13,018 bases of DNA from CAZKUR01 sp964556005 (GCA_964556005.1 CAZKUR010000103.1:1-13018), one strand, 5' to 3'; numbered from the stretch's first letter, positions 1-7,443 are shown. Numbers and translations: made by a program. The notes: a model not told the origin generated them from the sequence alone.

Positions 1-1028
1 GTAGCATTATGATCGAATGATGCATTGTCCCAGCCGTTTGTGGAATGACATTGCTTACAATCGGTTGAAATCCCAACCGCCAAATGATTGGGATTTGTCG
101 TTCCCTGGTAATCGGATTGATGACATGAATAACAATCTGTTGGTGTATTGGTATAACCGTTTTTATGACAGCTTTGGCAATCTACATTTGCATGTTTCCC
201 GGTCAAAGGAAATCCAGTTTGGCTGTGGTCAAAATTTGCGGGAGACCATCCCATTATCGTATGGCATGACTTACAATCCGTTGAAAAATTGCCGGCTAAA
301 TGATTTGGGTTTTTAGCATTATCATAATCTGTTTTATGGCATGAATAACAATCGCTTGATAAACCGGAAAAATTTCCTCCTTGTTTATGACAATCAAAAC
401 AGTTTGCTATTTTATGCCCGCCGACAAGAGGAAAGAAATCGTGGTTGAATGTAGTTGCCGACCAATTCTGTGCATTTACACTATGACACTCTACACAGTT
501 AGTTGAAAATCCCGCCTGAACATGGTTTGGTGCAGTCGTCGAATTAAAATCATTTTTATGACAGTCGAAGCAGGTAGTTCCTTTCGGTTCAAAAGTATTA
601 TCGGCATAACCGGCATGACACTGAATGCAATCGGCATTTAAATGTGCACCGACAAGCGGGAACCTGTATTCTTCATGAATTTCATTTATGTTATGTACAA
701 CCCATGACTGCGGAGTATGACATCTTTGACAATCATAACCTACCGTACCCTGGTGAATGTCTTTATGACAGGAGAAGCAGTCTGTTTTAGCTTCAGAAAA
801 AACAAGAGAAGTATGGCAAGATTGGCAAGGAACATTTTTATGCTGGCCTTCCAAAGAGAAGCCTGTTTTATCATGATCGAATTTTATATCCTTAGGAATA
901 GTCGTCCAGTTTGAAGGAACGTGGCAGCTTGAACAATCTATATTCAGATTGGGACCATGCGGCGATTGTGCAAATGCTGCAACCGAGCAAATTACAATCA
1001 GTATAATTAAGCGTGGCAAGCTGCGCAT
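1..1028 (-). CDS. Secreted multiheme c-type cytochrome, at least 13 hemes (partial, C-terminus off the left edge)
   Basis: The frame is open for 342 codons from an ATG at 1028 to the window edge, with no stop. Residues 1-20 form a signal peptide (basic start, hydrophobic core, AFA-Q cleavage site). Thirteen CXXCH heme-binding motifs start at Cys 32, 68, 84, 100, 134, 153, 179, 210, 227, 252, 284, 299 and 324. Between them recur histidines in FDH, GxH and NPNH contexts, which are likely distal heme ligands. From about residue 153 the protein is built of roughly 72-residue units (CYSCH at 227 and 299, CKxCH at 252 and 324). The start is supported by an SD (AAGGA at 1035-1039, 6 nt spacing) inside the end of the preceding cytochrome gene, which it overlaps by 22 bp. 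This suggests translational coupling and joint function. It probably carries electrons in the periplasm or at the cell surface. Substrate and total heme number are unknown because the gene is cut. Confidence 0.93.
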   Translation of the reverse strand, partial: MRSLPRLIILIVICSVAAFAQSPHGPNLNIDCSSCHVPSNWTTIPKDIKFDHDKTGFSLEGQHKNVPCQSCHTSLVFSEAKTDCFSCHKDIHQGTVGYDCQRCHTPQSWVVHNINEIHEEYRFPLVGAHLNADCIQCHAGYADNTFEPKGTTCFDCHKNDFNSTTAPNHVQAGFSTNCVECHSVNAQNWSATTFNHDFFPLVGGHKIANCFDCHKQGGNFSGLSSDCYSCHKTDYDNAKNPNHLAGNFSTDCKSCHTIMGWSPANFDHSQTGFPLTGKHANVDCQSCHKNGYTNTPTDCYSCHQSDYQGTTNPNHLAVGISTDCKQCHSTNGWDNASFDHNA

Positions 1029-2620
1029 TTAAAATCCTTAAGTTTATATTGAATAAAAACATTCCCGTTTTCATGTACTTCTTTATGACAGGCGGAACAT
1101 TTTAATTTTTCATGAGCTCCCTTTAAAGAGAATTTTGTTTTTTCATGATTGAAACCTAGCGCTTTCCAATTATCGTAAGAATGACATCTCTGGCAATTTG
1201 AAGTTTTTCCCTGCTTAAATTGTCCGTAATGAACATCCTTATGGCAGGTTTCACAATATGTAGTCAACGTTAAAAATTTATATCCTCTAATTCCTGTATC
1301 ATTCACTCTATGATGACAATCTCCACACTTAACTTTTTCATGTTTTCCTTTTAATGGAAACGTAGTTTTGTTATGATCAAATGAAATAGTAAACCAGCTT
1401 TCAGTTTGGTGACAAGTTGAGCAATTGTTATTCGGCATAAATTTATTTGTTATCTCGGAACCGTGAACATTTTTATGGCAATCAATACATTTCTCTCCGA
1501 TATTCTTAAAATGCCATTCTTTATTTTCAAAATGACAGTTCCGGCATGGAACAGCAAGGTGGCTTCCTATCAGTTTAAATTTCAATTGATTATGTTTTTC
1601 AATAGTAAACAATGATGGCTGAAATCCCTGCACAGCATGGCAGTCTGAACAATCTCTTACAAAATGATTAACCGTAAAATCTCCTTTATGAAAATCCGAG
1701 TGGCAGTCGGTACATTTTTGAAATTTTAATTTTACATTCAGTCCTCTTTTATGGCAGTCTTCACATTTGACAAAACGATGTCTGCCGAGTAAAGGATATG
1801 CAGTTTTATTATGATCAAACCTTTTTTCATTTATCGCTTTAAAGTTTGTAGTAACATGACACTTTTGGCAGTCCTCGCCGAATCTTCCATTATGAACATC
1901 TTTATGGCAGGGACTACAATTATTGAAAAATAATCCTGAAAATTTTTGAAATTCCTTTCCGTTTTTAATTTCTTTTTCATGACATTTTATGCACTCAATT
2001 TTTTGATGAGCGCCGGTTAACTTATATTTTGTTGAGTCATGATCGAATTTGGAAGCCGGTTTAAAGCTCTTAGTATCATGACAATTTCCGCAATTTATAC
2101 TCAATGTTCCTTGATGAACATCTTCATGGCAGCTAAAACAATTCTCACTTAGTCCTAAATAAGTATTGTTGTTTCTCCCGTAAGCTTCAGGACTTATAAA
2201 TTTCTTAGTGTGGCAGTCTTGGCATTTGATTGACGAATGCTTCCCGCTCAGTTTGAAACCTGCTCTGTTGTGATCAAAGTTTTTTTCATCAAAATTTATA
2301 ATCCTAAAATTTCTCCCATGATGATCACTGTGGCATGACCAGCAATTTTTTCCTCTTACATCGCTGCTCGAATGATATCCTCTGCCGGCATCCATCAGGG
2401 TTTTTATCTCTTTATGGCAATCAAGACATTTAGAATTTTCAACACCCTGTCCAAGTACATGGCATTTAGTACAATTGCTCATGCCTTCAAGTTTTGCATG
2501 AGCTTTTACTAGATCTCCCGGAGAAATTTGTGCATATAGAATTCCGTTAAACAATAAGAAAAAGAACAAGCATATAGAATAATTTCTATATCCGGTGGTA
2601 AGAATATTTATTAAAACCAT
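1007..2620 (-). CDS. Secreted 20-heme c-type cytochrome
   Basis: 537 residues. Residues 1-30 are a signal peptide with a Phe/Leu-rich core ending near ILYA-Q. Twenty CXXCH motifs follow, from Cys50 to the last five residues before the terminal Ala, about one heme per 27 residues. The chain is modular: a repeated block has FDH, then GxH, then CxxCH, then CxxCHxDVHxG, then CxxCH, the extra histidines being likely distal ligands. The N-terminal part (residues about 33-130, starting SPGDL and including SDHHGRNF) differs from the repeats and looks to me like a conserved head domain of such cytochromes. This is from memory and was not searched. Its last 22 bp overlap the next cytochrome gene, and 198 bp separate it from the flavo-FeS protein upstream. 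No clear SD precedes the ATG at 2620; the signal peptide right after it supports this start. Probable role: periplasmic electron storage or transfer. Confidence 0.93.
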   Translation of the reverse strand: MVLINILTTGYRNYSICLFFFLLFNGILYAQISPGDLVKAHAKLEGMSNCTKCHVLGQGVENSKCLDCHKEIKTLMDAGRGYHSSSDVRGKNCWSCHSDHHGRNFRIINFDEKNFDHNRAGFKLSGKHSSIKCQDCHTKKFISPEAYGRNNNTYLGLSENCFSCHEDVHQGTLSINCGNCHDTKSFKPASKFDHDSTKYKLTGAHQKIECIKCHEKEIKNGKEFQKFSGLFFNNCSPCHKDVHNGRFGEDCQKCHVTTNFKAINEKRFDHNKTAYPLLGRHRFVKCEDCHKRGLNVKLKFQKCTDCHSDFHKGDFTVNHFVRDCSDCHAVQGFQPSLFTIEKHNQLKFKLIGSHLAVPCRNCHFENKEWHFKNIGEKCIDCHKNVHGSEITNKFMPNNNCSTCHQTESWFTISFDHNKTTFPLKGKHEKVKCGDCHHRVNDTGIRGYKFLTLTTYCETCHKDVHYGQFKQGKTSNCQRCHSYDNWKALGFNHEKTKFSLKGAHEKLKCSACHKEVHENGNVFIQYKLKDFKCAACHA

Positions 2621-2818
2621 GCAGACCGAATATTTTAAAATAAAAAAATTATAGGACCCTTAATTTTGAAGTAAATTATTTATGCCGTGTAAAACGAGCA
2701 ATTAAATACATATAAATAATTCCGGATATGCTTTTAGAAAGTTTTGTGTAATCCGGGTTCTTCGTATTACTATTTACGTTTAAAATGCTGGAGTATATAA
2801 AATCCGTAAAATCAATTA

Positions 2819-4144
2819 TTAATGTCTTAATATGGCTTCACCAAACTTTTTAGTTATAGTTACACCAATTTTTTCAAGAAACTTTGAAGGCAGCTCGCCT
2901 CCGGCAAATATGTAAACCAGGTCGTTTTTAATTTCACGCATAGAACTGTTTATGGAAAGTATTACTTTATCATCAAGTATCTGCTTAACATTCGAATTAA
3001 AAATTACTTTAACTTTATTACTTTCCATTGCATCGTTTATCCGTTTCAAATTCATCGGTTTTATTCTCGAAAATGAATCGCTTCGATATGAAATGGTAAC
3101 ATAATTTTTTTCTTCGGCAAGCAGAAGAGCGTTCTCAATTGCCGAATCTCCACCTCCCACAACTAAAATATGCATGTCATGAATTAACTCAGGCTCTAAA
3201 AGCCTGTAAGCAACTTTCTCTTTTTCCTCACCCGTCACTCCTAATTTTCGCGGCGTTCCTCTTCTACCTATGGCTAATAAAACACTATTTGATGTATAAG
3301 TTCCTTTCGAAGTTTTAACTTCAAAGTAGTTATTAATTTTTTGAATCGATTCGACTTTTTCCTGTTCGTTTATAGTGATATTATTTTTCTTTAGAACTTC
3401 TTCCCACAAAGAAAGTAAACCTGACTTAGTCGTTTCGGATAATTTTATCTTTCCATAGAGAGGCAAATCCATAGGGGAAGTCATAACCAGTTTTGCCCTG
3501 GGAAAATTAAAAACCGTACCGCCAAGATTGTCCTGTTCAAGAGTAAGAAAATTTAAATTATGTTTTGCAGCGGTTAAGGTTGCTGAAATTCCTCCGGGCC
3601 CTGCCCCAACAATTATAACATCGTATTTAGCAAAAGGAGATTTTTTCATTTTTTTAATTAAATTCTGCATTGCCTGCATTCCCTGCTCGACTGCATTTTT
3701 AATCAATCCCATTCCTCCCAATTCGCCGGCAATAAATAATCCTGGAATGCTTGTTTCAAATTCAGGAGTTAAATGAGGCAGGTCGACTCCTCTTTTTTCC
3801 GTTCCGATGAACAATGAAATTGCCTGAACGGGGCATGCATGAAAACATGCACCATGACCTACACAGCGTGAAGCATTTATAGTTAGCGCTTTACCGTTAT
3901 AAATTCCAAGAACATCTTTTTCGGGGCAAGCCCTGATACAAGCACCGCTTCCAATGCATGTTTCCTGATCAACAACCGGGTGAAGCGATACAGGCTCATG
4001 CAGCCCGAACTTTTTAGCTTTTTCAATTTTGTTTACGGTGGTTTTGCTTTTATTAGAATTTCTTTTGATGTATACGAAGAATACAACAAAAGCCAAACCA
4101 AGTGTTATAATATACCCGAATGCATTCTCTAATAATGGTTCCAT
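2819..4144 (-). CDS. Membrane-anchored FeS-FAD-NAD(P) oxidoreductase (ferredoxin domain fused to thioredoxin-reductase-like domain)
   Basis: 441 residues. A single N-terminal membrane helix (about 8-26) is followed by KR- and K-rich sequence, so the body should face the cytoplasm. Residues 57-115 form a two-cluster ferredoxin-like domain with CxxSxxCxxxCP (Cys63, Ser66, Cys69, Cys73) and CxxHxxCxxxCP (Cys94, His97, Cys100, Cys104): both motifs lack the usual second cysteine. Residues 120-160 look like the C-terminal FAD-contact part of a thioredoxin reductase (FETSIPGLFIAGE). Residues 174-441 then hold the dinucleotide folds: GAGPGG at 180-185 for FAD and GGGDSA at 330-335 for NAD(P)H, with Arg354 and Arg360 in an HRRxxxR-like position. 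No redox CxxC pair is present, so it is not a thioredoxin reductase. It likely passes electrons between NAD(P)H, FAD and FeS clusters. It lies between the TPR protein gene and the cytochrome genes. The exact partner is inferred. Confidence 0.85.
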   Translation of the reverse strand: MEPLLENAFGYIITLGLAFVVFFVYIKRNSNKSKTTVNKIEKAKKFGLHEPVSLHPVVDQETCIGSGACIRACPEKDVLGIYNGKALTINASRCVGHGACFHACPVQAISLFIGTEKRGVDLPHLTPEFETSIPGLFIAGELGGMGLIKNAVEQGMQAMQNLIKKMKKSPFAKYDVIIVGAGPGGISATLTAAKHNLNFLTLEQDNLGGTVFNFPRAKLVMTSPMDLPLYGKIKLSETTKSGLLSLWEEVLKKNNITINEQEKVESIQKINNYFEVKTSKGTYTSNSVLLAIGRRGTPRKLGVTGEEKEKVAYRLLEPELIHDMHILVVGGGDSAIENALLLAEEKNYVTISYRSDSFSRIKPMNLKRINDAMESNKVKVIFNSNVKQILDDKVILSINSSMREIKNDLVYIFAGGELPSKFLEKIGVTITKKFGEAILRH

Positions 4145-4417
4145 CTCAGCTCAATAATTTTAACATTATATTTTATTTAGTAAAACTCTAGAAAAATAAG
4201 TGACAGGTAAAAACTTATGTCTAAAAGTACAGCAGAATAGAAATGGCACAACTAACCTATCAATCAAAAAGTATACTTAAATAATACTTTTAAAATGAAG
4301 CTCAGTTTGCGTAAATTACTTTAAGCATCTGAAGAAATATCCGTAATAATAACTTTTAAAAAGAAATTTTTTCTTACAGTATTACTGAACTATACCAACT
4401 ATTACGAAAAGAAAAAA
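4145..4417. other. Non-coding gap inside the electron-transfer cluster
   Basis: 273 bp of AT-rich sequence between the TPR gene and the flavo-FeS gene. An 8-bp inverted repeat (4267-4274 and 4284-4291) is followed on the minus strand by a short T run and could be a weak terminator for the upstream pair of genes. I see no coding sequence here and no convincing promoter for the flavo-FeS gene, so whether transcription continues through the gap is undecided. Confidence 0.35.
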
Positions 4418-5023
4418 TTATTGTAGCTTATCAAGGGAAGATTTTGCTAGTTGTGAAGTCTTATCATCGGGATGTTCTGAGACTAATTTATTCCAAATTT
4501 TACGGGCTGTCTCCCTGTCTCCTCTGCTTGCCGCAATTGCTCCTAAGTTATACTGAGCTTCAAGATTATTCTTGTCCAAGGATAGAACTTTGTTCGTTAA
4601 GTCTTCAGCTTTGTTAAAATTACCCTGGTTATAATAAATATAAGACAACGAAAATAAAACGTCTACTCTTTTAGGATCTAATTTTAATATTCTGTTATAA
4701 TATTTAATTGCTTCCGGCGGATTGTGTGCAGAAAGAAAATCAGCATATTGCTTTAGCCTTACCGTATCTTTAGGATTTTCTTCAATTAATCTCTTAAGCA
4801 TTTCAACTTCATGCTTGGCACTTTTGGTTACGTTGCCTCCCGATGGGGATTGAGTCAAGGGATTCTGAAGGTTTTTATGGATGCTGTCGTCGGGCATTTG
4901 CTGCCCGGCAATGTTACCAGAAGTTACTGGTGAGGTTGTATTAGTTTTCTTCGTAAAAAATATTAAAAAGACAATAACTAATGCAATTAAAGGGCCGTAT
5001 ATGTAAATAGGATTAAATTTCAT
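4418..5023 (-). CDS. Membrane-anchored TPR protein, possible cytochrome assembly partner
   Basis: 201 residues. One membrane helix at about residues 8-24 is followed by KK and a Ser/Thr/Pro/Gly-rich linker (about 28-65), then tetratricopeptide repeats over about 70-190 with the typical spacing of small and large residues (for example the A/Y positions in NPPEAIKYYNRILKLDP and GNFNKAEDLTNKVLSLD). No heme motif or catalytic residue is visible. It starts 12 bp after the stop of the di-heme b-type gene, so the two are almost certainly co-transcribed. TPR proteins of similar build (NrfG and the C-terminal part of CcmH/CcmI) help attach heme to c-type cytochromes. Given the many CXXCH motifs encoded downstream, an assembly or scaffolding role is a reasonable guess but no more than that. 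Confidence 0.85.
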   Translation of the reverse strand: MKFNPIYIYGPLIALVIVFLIFFTKKTNTTSPVTSGNIAGQQMPDDSIHKNLQNPLTQSPSGGNVTKSAKHEVEMLKRLIEENPKDTVRLKQYADFLSAHNPPEAIKYYNRILKLDPKRVDVLFSLSYIYYNQGNFNKAEDLTNKVLSLDKNNLEAQYNLGAIAASRGDRETARKIWNKLVSEHPDDKTSQLAKSSLDKLQ

Positions 5024-5035
5024 ATATGTACTTTA

Positions 5036-5911
5036 CTAAAAAATCCATTTATAGCCAAAGGCAACAGTTACACCGATATGAATAAACATTATTATAAACA
5101 TTATGATTGCGAAGGGCAGGTGAAAAATATGCCAATACCTGAAAAATTTCTGCATCGTTCTTAATAAGCCAATCCTCCGGGAAACAATCAGCTTTGATTT
5201 TACAATCCCTGTCATTTCCTTAACCCGTACTTTTGAAACACCACTGAATTTCATACTTTTTTTCAGCCTGTGCACAATTACTCTATGCGACCAGAAATCC
5301 TGTAAAATAAATGCAAGGCTGTTTGTTAAAGTAATACGTTTATATTTATCGGGAGAAGCAATCTTATCAAGCTCATTAAGAAGCGATTCATTTACAAAAT
5401 AATCTTTTTTCAGCCTCAATGAAAGACTATTATTCATATCACTAAGTTCATGCATGCTTAATTCCTGGCCCTGGATTGTACGGGGTATTTGTACATAGAT
5501 AAACCTTCCTACAACACCGCTCAACACTACGGCTACCATACTCCAAAAGCTTACGGCAACTATTCCGCCGAATTTAAAAGCAGTATGATAAAGAATAAAA
5601 ATCGGGCCGACTGTACATAAAAAAATATGAAATTCCAGCCAGTGCCGCAGATAGCCGAGTGAAAAAAATCTTTTTGCTCTTTTTCTAATCATATAAATTG
5701 CAACACCGAGTATCATCATAATACTGCCGAGAATTCCGAATCCATGACCTAAAAAACCGCTTGGCTTTAATAAATTATACTGGGACTGGAAAAACCTGTT
5801 TTCAATCGGTGTTGTATAAAACTGGTAACCGTTTATGCCGAGAAGTAAAAATGCTCCGACGCCGACGACAAAGAAGGAAATTATATAAATTTGATGAAGG
5901 CGTTTACTCAT
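5036..5911 (-). CDS. Putative di-heme cytochrome b-type membrane protein
   Basis: 291 residues with five predicted membrane helices (about 8-28, 55-76, 91-112, 116-138 and 262-284). The positive-inside rule puts the N-terminus, the RKRAKRF loop (76-82) and a large basic loop (about 141-258) in the cytoplasm, and the short C-terminus outside. Helix 3 carries His95 and His109, and helix 5 carries His264 and His278. Both pairs are 14 residues apart, the spacing that lets two helices hold two stacked b hemes in cytochrome b and ferric-reductase/NOX families. No CXXCH or FAD motif is present. It likely moves electrons across the inner membrane. It heads the cluster, 12 bp before the TPR gene. The family is not one I can name, and the b-heme assignment rests on topology and His spacing. 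The ATG at 5911 fits the first helix; no strong SD is seen. Confidence 0.75.
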   Translation of the reverse strand: MSKRLHQIYIISFFVVGVGAFLLLGINGYQFYTTPIENRFFQSQYNLLKPSGFLGHGFGILGSIMMILGVAIYMIRKRAKRFFSLGYLRHWLEFHIFLCTVGPIFILYHTAFKFGGIVAVSFWSMVAVVLSGVVGRFIYVQIPRTIQGQELSMHELSDMNNSLSLRLKKDYFVNESLLNELDKIASPDKYKRITLTNSLAFILQDFWSHRVIVHRLKKSMKFSGVSKVRVKEMTGIVKSKLIVSRRIGLLRTMQKFFRYWHIFHLPFAIIMFIIMFIHIGVTVAFGYKWIF

Positions 5912-6195
5912 CTTTACTTTACCGGATATTTATTAATAACAATAATTAGAGTATAATTAATAATTAGTTGCATAAAGAAAAATTAAGGGACTTTTGTAAA
6001 TGCTTTTTTTTATTTATCAAGAATGGAGATGTTGAAATTCCGCAAGAATTAACTTTGGTCAATAAAAATTGACTTCTTTGAAAAAACAATCTTAAGGAAT
6101 ATCTTGGAATTGAAACTGCTCTATCCATTGGAAAGGCAGATAAAAATTTTTTAATGTTTGAGTTAATAAATCCGGTTAAATGCAGCGAAATAAAA
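5912..6195. other. Non-coding gap upstream of the electron-transfer cluster
   Basis: 284 bp of AT-rich sequence that should hold the promoter of the downstream cluster. On the minus strand several weak -35/-10 pairs can be drawn, none convincing. A plus-strand frame from 6013 to 6207 reads as plausible protein but is broken by two TGA codons (6070 and 6079). I do not call it a gene. Confidence 0.4.
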
Positions 6196-6501
6196 TTACT
6201 CCTCTAAAATTTCATGCATTGTGGTATATTTAACGGAATTATTTACAGTAAGATCGTTCAATTTGTTTATTAATATATTTATTCTTTCACTCTGATCATC
6301 GTCAAATTGTTCAAATGCTTCATTCGAAGAAAATATATATAATTCTTGAAAATGGTTACGTTTGCCTTTGACTTCATAAACTCTGTAGCTTTCAAGTCCT
6401 TCGCCAGTGACAAGGTTTTTTAATTCTTTTATTACACTATAGTATTCTTCTCTTTTATCGGGATTTATTTCATATTGTATTGTAAAGATTACTTTTGGCA
6501 T
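6196..6501 (-). CDS. Small protein resembling a dimeric alpha/beta-barrel (ABM-like) domain
   Basis: 101 residues, no signal peptide or membrane helix. The predicted strand-helix-helix-strand order resembles the antibiotic-biosynthesis-monooxygenase (ABM) / dimeric ferredoxin-like barrel fold: strand about 3-10, helix about 15-29 (DKREEYYSVIKELKNLV), strand about 36-44, strand about 51-57, helix about 59-68. This is a fold impression, not a family match. Members of this fold include small oxygenases, heme-degrading enzymes and proteins of unknown role, so no function should be assigned. An SD (GGAG at 6507-6510, 5 nt spacing) fixes the ATG at 6501. It begins 15 bp after the end of dapF and is probably co-transcribed with it. 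The pairing with dapF gives no obvious functional link. Confidence 0.75.
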   Translation of the reverse strand: MPKVIFTIQYEINPDKREEYYSVIKELKNLVTGEGLESYRVYEVKGKRNHFQELYIFSSNEAFEQFDDDQSERINILINKLNDLTVNNSVKYTTMHEILEE

Positions 6502-6506
6502 TTGCG

Positions 6507-6510
6507 CTCC
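6507..6510 (-). promoter_or_regulatory. Ribosome binding site of the ABM-like gene
   Basis: GGAG on the minus strand, 5 nt before the ATG at 6501, in the 15-bp gap after dapF. It is one of the few clear SD sequences in this window. Confidence 0.7.
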
Positions 6511-6516
6511 GCTTAA

Positions 6517-7383
6517 TTAATCAAAATTGTTTATGGTAATTTCACCGCTGAATACAGTCACAGCGGGTCCTGTTAAAGAAACATCGTTATATTTGTCGTT
6601 ATCTATTTTGAAATCAACAATTAATTTTTCTCCGCCGCGAGTAACTAACTGTACAGGCGGACTAATCTTATGATTTATGCTGCCGATAATTGCAGCAGCC
6701 ACCGAGCCTGTACCGCAAGCAAGAGTTTCATCTTCAACTCCTCTTTCGTATGTACGTATAAAAATTTTATCATCACGAAATTTTAAAAAATTCACATTTG
6801 CACCCTGCGGGTAAAAATTTTTATTATGCCTGATTTCTTTTCCTAACTTATATACAGGGAAATCATTCAAATCAGAAAAATTTATTTCATCACTCATTTT
6901 TATATTCATTAGACTATCAATATCTATAACAACATGAGGTGAACCGGTATTTATAAAATCATATTTTATTTTATAAGAAAAAGCTTCAATTTCTTCGTCC
7001 AGTTTTAAATCTACCGGCGAATTCAAATTCAAGCGATACTGGCCAACCGGTATTACACTGCCTGAATACTCGGCATCATTTGATAAAAATTCAATATTTA
7101 AACCTTTAATTCTCTCAGAATCCATCACATATTTTATTGCACATCTGGCACCGTTGCCGCATAAGCTTCCGGTAGAACCGTCGGAATTAAAATATTGCAT
7201 CGTAAAATCATATTTATCGGAATCCGAAATAGTAATCAAACCATCGGCACCGATTCCATATTTCCGGTCACACAAATTCTTAATATTTTCAACATTAAGC
7301 GATAAACTTTGATTTACTCTATTATCAATTACTATAAAATCGTTTCCCGCACCGGTCATTTTTACAAATTTTACCTTAAGCAT
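6517..7383 (-). CDS. dapF: Diaminopimelate epimerase
   Basis: 288 residues, close to the usual length of the family. It interconverts LL- and meso-diaminopimelate in the cytoplasm, for lysine and peptidoglycan synthesis. All diagnostic parts are visible: the N-terminal MTGAGNDF (9-16), the first active-site cysteine in SLCGNGARC (Cys75), the substrate-binding NTGSPH (145-150) and GANVNF (194-199), and the second active-site cysteine in ERGVEDETLACGTG (Cys223). The two cysteines act as the base/acid pair of this cofactor-independent racemase-type fold. The first residues (MLKVKFVKMTGAGND) match normal family starts, which supports the ATG at 7383; no SD is evident. It is followed after 15 bp by the ABM-like gene. 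No sign of damage. Confidence 0.97.
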   Translation of the reverse strand: MLKVKFVKMTGAGNDFIVIDNRVNQSLSLNVENIKNLCDRKYGIGADGLITISDSDKYDFTMQYFNSDGSTGSLCGNGARCAIKYVMDSERIKGLNIEFLSNDAEYSGSVIPVGQYRLNLNSPVDLKLDEEIEAFSYKIKYDFINTGSPHVVIDIDSLMNIKMSDEINFSDLNDFPVYKLGKEIRHNKNFYPQGANVNFLKFRDDKIFIRTYERGVEDETLACGTGSVAAAIIGSINHKISPPVQLVTRGGEKLIVDFKIDNDKYNDVSLTGPAVTVFSGEITINNFD

Positions 7384-7413
7384 GCTAAATTCAATTAAAA
7401 TCGGAAGCTAAAG

Positions 7414-7443
7414 ATAAGAAATATTTGAGAATCTCAATGTCAA
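7414..7443 (-). promoter_or_regulatory. Possible dapF promoter
   Basis: On the minus strand, TTGACA (7438-7443) lies 18 bp before TCTTAT (7414-7419), which matches the sigma-70 -10 at 4 of 6 bases. An alternative Bacteroidota-style -10 (TATCTTTA) overlaps just downstream. A small inverted repeat TTGAG-3 nt-CTCAA (7425-7437) sits inside the spacer and could be an operator or chance. The leader to the dapF ATG would be short (about 25 nt). Confidence 0.35.

Noticed and set aside
17..316. 99-codon plus-strand ORF
   Set aside because: It lies opposite the multiheme cytochrome gene, whose CXXCH frame is clearly the coding one.
1..1028. Repeated CXXCH-coding DNA read as a possible CRISPR or tandem-repeat array
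   Set aside because: The repetition follows codons of heme motifs with irregular spacing; there are no constant repeats with unique spacers.
892..1074. 60-codon minus-strand ORF across the junction of the two cytochrome genes
   Set aside because: It is a third frame over two well-supported overlapping genes; its peptide has no heme motif.
2621..2818. Inverted repeat CCGGAT / ATCCGG in the gap before the 20-heme cytochrome gene as a terminator or operator
   Set aside because: Arms are only 6 bp with a loop of over 20 nt and no T run; promoter-like words nearby are weak. Nothing firm can be said.
3528..3776. 82-codon plus-strand ORF
   Set aside because: Antisense to the flavo-FeS gene, with Pro/Ile-rich shadow composition.
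6013..6207. Plus-strand frame with protein-like pieces (NGDVEIPQELTLVN, LGIETALSIGKAD) broken by two TGA codons
   Set aside because: Too short, no start signal, two stops, and it overlaps the end of the ABM-like gene. It may be a relic or chance; TGA recoding is not supported by other genes in the window, which do not show in-frame TGA.
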